Positions 23,993 to 27,278 of a stretch of 27,278 bases of DNA are shown here, in pieces. This DNA is from JBEIFW01 sp046081125 (lineage in GTDB: Bacteria; Actinomycetota; Acidimicrobiia; Acidimicrobiales; Ilumatobacteraceae), in the NCBI GenBank assembly GCA_046081125.1, contig JBJTVH010000009.1, positions 1 through 27,278 on the forward strand. The letters run 5' to 3'. The stretch's first letter is position 1; each line of letters begins with the position of its first letter. Made by a program: the position numbers and the translations under genes. Under the pieces are notes generated by a model that worked only from the letters and a program-made list of their open reading frames with translations, searched no databases and had not been told where the DNA came from.

Positions 23993-24274
23993 TCAGACGA
24001 GCAGGAGTGAGTGGGTCTCGCCGAGACCGTTCGGTTCGATCGTGGCGTCGCTGTCGTCGAAGAAGCGTCCGCTGCCGTCGAGGTAGCGGAAGCGGATCGC
24101 CCGCCCGCTCGGCACCTCGACCGCAGCCGACCGAGTCCCGTTCGAACGCTTGCGGAGCGGGTGAGCGTAGGGGTCCCACCCGTTGAAGTCCCCGACGACG
24201 GAAACCGGCTGATCCGCTTCGGCGAGCACGAAGGTGACCTTCACGCCCTGGGTGGTGGTGGTCTTCTTGATCAT
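23993..24274 (-). CDS. Small CBM48/isoamylase-early-set domain protein
   Basis: A 93-residue protein that is one glycogen-binding-like (CBM48, isoamylase early set) domain. The pattern is KVTFVL, ADQPVSVVGDFNGWDP, a basic LRKRSNG, then RFRYLDGSGRFFDD and a final strand. VVGDFNGW is the hallmark of the fold. Stand-alone versions are common in actinobacteria, and a role in alpha-glucan binding or AMPK-like sensing is only assumed. ATG 24274 has GGAGG eleven nt upstream. The open frame runs to 24472 but nothing supports the extra residues. It is divergent from the lamin-tail protein; the gap 24275-24457 holds a perfect TGACGTCA palindrome at 24329-24336. A 46-bp stretch of this gene is copied at 26.5 kb. 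Confidence 0.85.
   Translation of the reverse strand: MIKKTTTTQGVKVTFVLAEADQPVSVVGDFNGWDPYAHPLRKRSNGTRSAAVEVPSGRAIRFRYLDGSGRFFDDSDATIEPNGLGETHSLLLV
24192..24237 (+). repeat. 46-bp direct repeat, copy 1 (inside the CBM48 gene)
   Basis: This stretch codes part of the CBM48 domain (roughly TFVLAEADQPVSVVG) and recurs at 26493-26538 in the same orientation with one mismatch. Outside the 46 bp the two places share nothing. Copy 1 lies in an intact gene and is therefore the likely source. Confidence 0.92.
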
Positions 24275-24457
24275 CTGGTGGCTTGCCTCCGTTGGTCCGT
24301 GTATCGAGCCCCCCAGCACGCTCGATTGTGACGTCATGTCAGTAACGGGTGGTGGATGGTCACGGGCCCGGGTTGCTCGCGACAGCATCCGCGCAAGAGT
24401 TTCCCGACTACTCATCTGCCGTTCGCTGGGCACCCGCTTGGCCGTTGCCTGTGGATG

Positions 24458-26311
24458 ATGCGCTGTCCCCATGCGAGTCCGAGACCCCGATCCAAGACGA
24501 TCACTCGTCGAGCCGCCGCACTCGCGGCCGCAGCGGCGGCGTTGAGCGGAGTAGCCGTCGTGGCTGCGACGCCCGCCAGTGCAGCGGGTGAATCGATCAA
24601 GATCACCGAGGTCGCTCCGTGGTCGTCGGCCAACTCGACCGTGGCGGCCGACTGGTTCGAACTCACCAACACGGGCTCGGTCGCCGTGAACATCACCGGC
24701 TGGAAGATCGACGACAACTCGAACTCCGCCACCGCCGCCGTGGCCCTCAACGGGATCACCTCGATCGCCCCGGGCGAGTCGGTGATCTTCCTGGAGACCG
24801 CAGCACTCACGACCACACAGACCGCCTTCATCTCGCTCTGGTTCGGCGGGTCGGCGCCGGCCGGCCTTCAGATCGGCTCGTACAACGGTTCAGGCGTCGG
24901 TCTGGGCACCGGCGGCGATGCCGTCAACATCTTCGACGCCAGCGGCGTCCTCGTCACCGGCGTCAGCTTCGGGGCGTCGACGACGTGGTTCAGTTTCGAC
25001 AACGCCGCAGGACTGGGCGCTACCAGCCTCCCCCTGCCCGCGGTCACGCAACTCAGCGCGGTCGGCACCAACGGAGCGTTCGCCTCGGTAGGCGCAGCGA
25101 GCGGGGCTTCCGCCGGAACCAAGGAGGTCGGCTCCCCCGGTACGGCCACCGTCGCAACGCCCACCACCACCACGACGACTGCGGCGACGACCACCACGAC
25201 GGCCGCTCCCTCGGCCACGTACAACACCTGGCCCGGTGATCCCTCGGTCCAGGCCGTCGACCTCGCCGGAACCTTCACCTCGAACCTGAGTGGGCTCGAT
25301 TACGAGCCGAGCGGGTCCACGGCCGCCGGCGTTCTGTGGGCGGTCGTCAACGGCCCCGGCACGCTTCACCGGCTCGTCTTCGACGGGACGAACTGGGTAC
25401 CGGACACCACCAACGGATGGTCCGCCGGCAAGCCCTTGCGCTATCCGGACGGCACCGGGGACCCCGACTCCGAAGGGGTCACCTACGTCGGCTCGTCGAG
25501 CGCCGTCGACGGGCTCTACGTGGCGACGGAGCGGAACAACGCTGCGTCCTCCACCAGCCGGCTGAGCATTCTCCGCTTCAACCCGTCCGACAGCGGGACG
25601 ACGCTGACCGCAACCAACGAGTGGAACCTGACGGCTGACCTGCCTGCCACCGGGGCGAACCTGGGTCTGGAAGCCATCACCTGGATTCCCGACAGCTACC
25701 TGACGAAGGCGCCGGGCTTCTACGACCAGGCGAAGAGCAAGACCTACGACCCGGCCGACTACCCGGGGCACGGCACCGGCCTGTTCTTCGTCGGTGTCGA
25801 AGGCACCGGGAATGTCCACGCCTACGCGCTCCGGTCGGACAACACCTTCACCCGAGTCGCCTCGTTCTCGGCCGGGTTCACTTCGGCCACGGTGATGGAG
25901 CTGCAGTTCGACCAGGATCTCGAAGAGCTCTGGGCGGTGTGCGACAACGGCTGCACCGGCCGCACCCACGTACTGAAGGTCGATTCGGCCGGCGCGTTCA
26001 CCGTTCTGGGCCGCTGGGAGCGTCCGCTCGGTCCCACTAACCCGATGCCCGACACGAACAACGAGGGATTCGCCATTGCGCCTGAGGCACTGTGCGTCGG
26101 CGGGACCAAGCCGGTGTTCTGGTCGGATGACAACGATCTGAACGGCTTCTCCCTGCGCCAGGGCCGGGTCAACTGCACGTCGAATGCTTCGGTTGCGACC
26201 CCGACGCCGATCCCGGAGTTTCCCGTCGGCCTCGTCGGCACCGGGCTCCTGATCGTCCTCCTCGCTGGCGCCACGACGGTGCTCCGGCGCCGGTCGATCC
26301 GACCGGTCTGA
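24458..26311 (+). CDS. Secreted lamin-tail domain protein with C-terminal membrane anchor
   Basis: A 617-residue exported protein. A signal peptide (TITRRAAALAAAAAALSG, ending near ASA at residue 42) is followed by a lamin-tail domain (about 46-165; IKITEVAPWSS, DWFELTNTG, NITGWKIDD). A Thr/Ala-rich linker (about 230-252) leads to a second domain (about 254-585) that looks like an esterase-like/phytase-like or SdiA-regulated beta-propeller (SEGVTYVG, LGLEAITWIPDS, NNEGFAIAPEAL). The end is PEFPVG, one transmembrane helix, and RRR, the layout of a cell-surface sorting tail. The start is uncertain: MM at 24455/24458 lacks a clear ribosome site, and a longer frame begins at 24356. The ligand or substrate is unknown. 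Confidence 0.82.
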   Translation: MRCPHASPRPRSKTITRRAAALAAAAAALSGVAVVAATPASAAGESIKITEVAPWSSANSTVAADWFELTNTGSVAVNITGWKIDDNSNSATAAVALNGITSIAPGESVIFLETAALTTTQTAFISLWFGGSAPAGLQIGSYNGSGVGLGTGGDAVNIFDASGVLVTGVSFGASTTWFSFDNAAGLGATSLPLPAVTQLSAVGTNGAFASVGAASGASAGTKEVGSPGTATVATPTTTTTTAATTTTTAAPSATYNTWPGDPSVQAVDLAGTFTSNLSGLDYEPSGSTAAGVLWAVVNGPGTLHRLVFDGTNWVPDTTNGWSAGKPLRYPDGTGDPDSEGVTYVGSSSAVDGLYVATERNNAASSTSRLSILRFNPSDSGTTLTATNEWNLTADLPATGANLGLEAITWIPDSYLTKAPGFYDQAKSKTYDPADYPGHGTGLFFVGVEGTGNVHAYALRSDNTFTRVASFSAGFTSATVMELQFDQDLEELWAVCDNGCTGRTHVLKVDSAGAFTVLGRWERPLGPTNPMPDTNNEGFAIAPEALCVGGTKPVFWSDDNDLNGFSLRQGRVNCTSNASVATPTPIPEFPVGLVGTGLLIVLLAGATTVLRRRSIRPV

Positions 26312-26354
26312 CCCTCTCATCGGAACTCGCCCGCAGCCGGGCAAGGGGCCGCAT

Positions 26355-26388
26355 CGCAGCCTCGGGGACGAACCTCCCCGAGGCTGCG
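26355..26388 (+). terminator. 14-bp hairpin terminator of the lamin-tail gene
   Basis: The arm at 26355-26368 (starts CGCAGCCTC) pairs perfectly with 26375-26388 around the loop CGAACC. It lies 43 bp past the stop codon. There is no U tract, but the stem length makes termination likely. Confidence 0.65.
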
Positions 26389-26430
26389 GCGCGCCGGCGT
26401 CCGGTTCATCGGGCGCCGACCTCGGATCAG

Positions 26431-26443
26431 CCCGTTGAACGGG
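26431..26443 (-). terminator. Small hairpin just beyond the tRNA 3' end
   Basis: CCCGTT-G-AACGGG is a perfect 6-bp inverted repeat nine bp downstream of the tRNA fragment on the minus strand. It may be the old tRNA terminator. Confidence 0.25.
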
Positions 26444-26452
26444 CAACTCAAG

Positions 26453-26488
26453 CGCCCCCGGCAGGATTCGAACCTGCGACGCACGGTT
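26453..26488 (-). pseudogene. 3' fragment of a tRNA gene (probably tRNA-Arg)
   Basis: On the minus strand the T arm is exact: GCAGG, loop TTCGAAT, CCTGC. It is followed by the acceptor strand CGGGGGC and discriminator G. Upstream are AACC and a GTGCGTC variable region, and then the sequence turns into the copied CBM48 piece. No matching 5' half (GCCCCCG, D arm, anticodon) is nearby. The acceptor strand would fit a 5' end of GCCCCCG, as in actinobacterial tRNA-Arg; the identity is a guess. Integrases typically leave such 3' tRNA ends at attachment sites. Confidence 0.7.
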
Positions 26489-26492
26489 GTCG

Positions 26493-26538
26493 CCGACGAC
26501 CGAAACCGGCTGATCCGCTTCGGCGAGCACGAAGGTGA
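26493..26538 (+). repeat. 46-bp direct repeat, copy 2 (displaced CBM48 piece)
   Basis: This matches 24192-24237 with one mismatch. It abuts the tRNA fragment on its left within five bp, and is not part of any intact gene here. Confidence 0.9.
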
Positions 26539-26543
26539 ACGGG

Positions 26544-26591
26544 CCCGGGTTACGCACTCGACCAGCCGTGGGGGATTTCCCCGGGTTACGC
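26544..26591. repeat. Two 12-bp direct repeats CCCGGGTTACGC
   Basis: CCCGGGTTACGC occurs at 26544-26555 and 26580-26591, 36 bp apart, between the copied CBM48 piece and the integrase remnant. Spaced short direct repeats near an integrase gene can be arm-binding sites, but chance or relic status is possible. Confidence 0.55.
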
Positions 26592-26608
26592 GACTGCGGC
26601 GGCGAAGG

Positions 26609-27051
26609 CCTGGAACAGAGGGCAGCGCGCTGGTGGCCGAGTTGCTCAGCAGTGAACAAGAAGCGGCCGAGCTCGGTGCTTCCATTCCGTGACCTTGGCT
26701 CGGATGGACCTTCGGGCGTCGCACGTACTGGGCAGGGTTCGACGCGATCCGGCCATCGATGTGTGCGAAGCGAAACAGCCCGCACACCGTCGCAAGGCGT
26801 CGGTCGATCGTCGATGCTGCGAGGCCACGTTGTTCCATGTGATGCCGGAACAGCTCGATGTGTGGCCGTGTCGCAGCGAGCACCTCGAGGCCGACCGACA
26901 CCGTCCACGAGAAGAAGAAGCGAAGATCCTGCCGATACGCCTCCAGCGTTCGTCCGCTGTAGCGCGCAAGGAATGCGACGGCCGCGAGTTCGGCTTCGTC
27001 CACCTCCTGCTGAACGAGTGCCTGATCGAGCCCGATCCGATCCGATGACAT
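26609..27051 (-). pseudogene. Tyrosine recombinase (integrase) remnant, frameshifted and truncated
   Basis: The frame from ATG 27051 (or 27090) reads as the N-terminal core-binding domain of a phage-type integrase: YSGRTLEAYRQDLRFFFSW, RPHIELFRHHME, STIDRRLATVCGLFRFAH and IASNPAQYVRRPKVHP. Between about 26701 and 26680 the frame breaks by one nucleotide. The family sequence resumes in another frame as STELGRFLFTAEQLGHQRAAL, then stops resembling an integrase near 26609. The catalytic domain with its R-H-R-Y residues is absent, so the gene is dead. It lies beside the tRNA 3' fragment, which fits the scar of an integrated element. GTG and ATG starts cannot be separated in such a relic. Confidence 0.75.
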
Positions 27052-27153
27052 GAGAACCTCCCGAAGGTCGTGGAAGTCCTCACGGGACAACGGCTGTCAA
27101 CCGGCGGTAGGTGACAGTGCAGGCGGTGAATTACGTGAAGCCGAGCGCAAGGA

Positions 27154-27278
27154 TCATCTGACGTGAACGCTCGCGGCGCGGCGACGGGGTCGCAGGATTC
27201 CGAGGTAGCCGATGGCCGCGCAAATGATCAGGCAAGATGTCTGCGCGTTGAACAGGACTCTCGATGTGGTCAGCTCCA
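27154..27278 (-). CDS. C-terminal end of a probable membrane protein (cut by window edge)
   Basis: On the minus strand one frame runs from the window edge to a TGA at 27154 and encodes 40 residues. It contains a hydrophobic segment (SCLIICAAIGYLGIL) followed by RPRRR, a normal membrane-helix-plus-basic-end pattern. The 5' part is outside the window, so neither the family nor the reality of the gene is certain. The gap 27052-27153 to the integrase remnant holds nothing I recognise. Confidence 0.35.
   Translation of the reverse strand, partial: ELTTSRVLFNAQTSCLIICAAIGYLGILRPRRRAASVHVR

Noticed and set aside
24329..24336. TGACGTCA palindrome between the CBM48 and lamin-tail genes as an operator
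   Set aside because: It is only 8 bp, without a spaced partner or a well-placed promoter; I mention it but do not call a site.
26435..26692. A small plus-strand ORF over the tRNA fragment
   Set aside because: It reads the antisense of the tRNA T arm (QDSNLRR), a well-known false ORF pattern.
24890..26908. Long minus-strand frame opposite the lamin-tail gene
   Set aside because: It is antisense to a well-supported gene and is Arg/Gly/Val-rich; only a short piece near 26609-26686 has meaning, as the shifted part of the integrase remnant.

Overview
The window is very GC-rich DNA with dense genes and little space between them. Its contents are an F420/luciferase-type oxidoreductase, a TetR regulator, Rieske and Baeyer-Villiger oxygenases, and large secreted proteins with repeated actinobacterial beta domains. 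Together these point to a high-GC actinobacterium, most likely of the Acidimicrobiia (Ilumatobacter/Microthrix-like). That placement is inferred from gene content; no marker gene is present.

Layout. 1-5 kb (+): a membrane GAF-GGDEF-EAL protein, a secreted S8 protease with a C-terminal Trp-rich repeat, and a headless second EAL domain. 5-11.1 kb (-): a secreted choice-of-anchor-I protein, then FKBP isomerase, lipoprotein, MoxR ATPase and VWA protein, transcribed leftwards. 11.2-13 kb (+): a TetR regulator and a luciferase-like oxidoreductase. 13.0-15.6 kb (-): a three-gene operon of cyclase-family hydrolase, CxxC protein and UGSC-type selenoprotein. 15.6-17.9 kb (+): a secreted CapA-like protein. 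18.0-23.9 kb (+): Rieske oxygenase, acyl-CoA dehydrogenase, FAD monooxygenase and Baeyer-Villiger monooxygenase, closed by a strong hairpin. 24.0-26.4 kb: a small CBM48-like protein (-) and a secreted lamin-tail protein (+). 26.4-27.3 kb: a scar containing a tRNA 3' fragment, a 46-bp copied piece of the CBM48 gene, a frameshifted integrase remnant and the tail of a membrane protein.

The most interesting element is at 13035-13553 (-). A plain ORF caller splits it at a TGA codon, but that TGA sits in a U-G-S-C-S-S-C motif, the frame continues to a sensible C-terminus, and a 7-8 bp hairpin with GU in its apical loop begins 12 nt after the TGA, as expected for a bacterial SECIS element. I therefore call one 172-residue selenoprotein with Sec at position 93. 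It is translationally linked to a CxxC-ending protein and a cyclase-family hydrolase, which suggests a small selenium-dependent redox or detoxification pathway of unknown substrate.

The 18-24 kb cluster looks like a catabolic route for a cyclic compound: ring oxidation by Rieske and flavin enzymes, ring expansion by the Baeyer-Villiger enzyme, and acyl-CoA oxidation. Several leftward and rightward genes carry a TANNNT hexamer only 6-8 nt before the start codon, which suggests leaderless transcripts.
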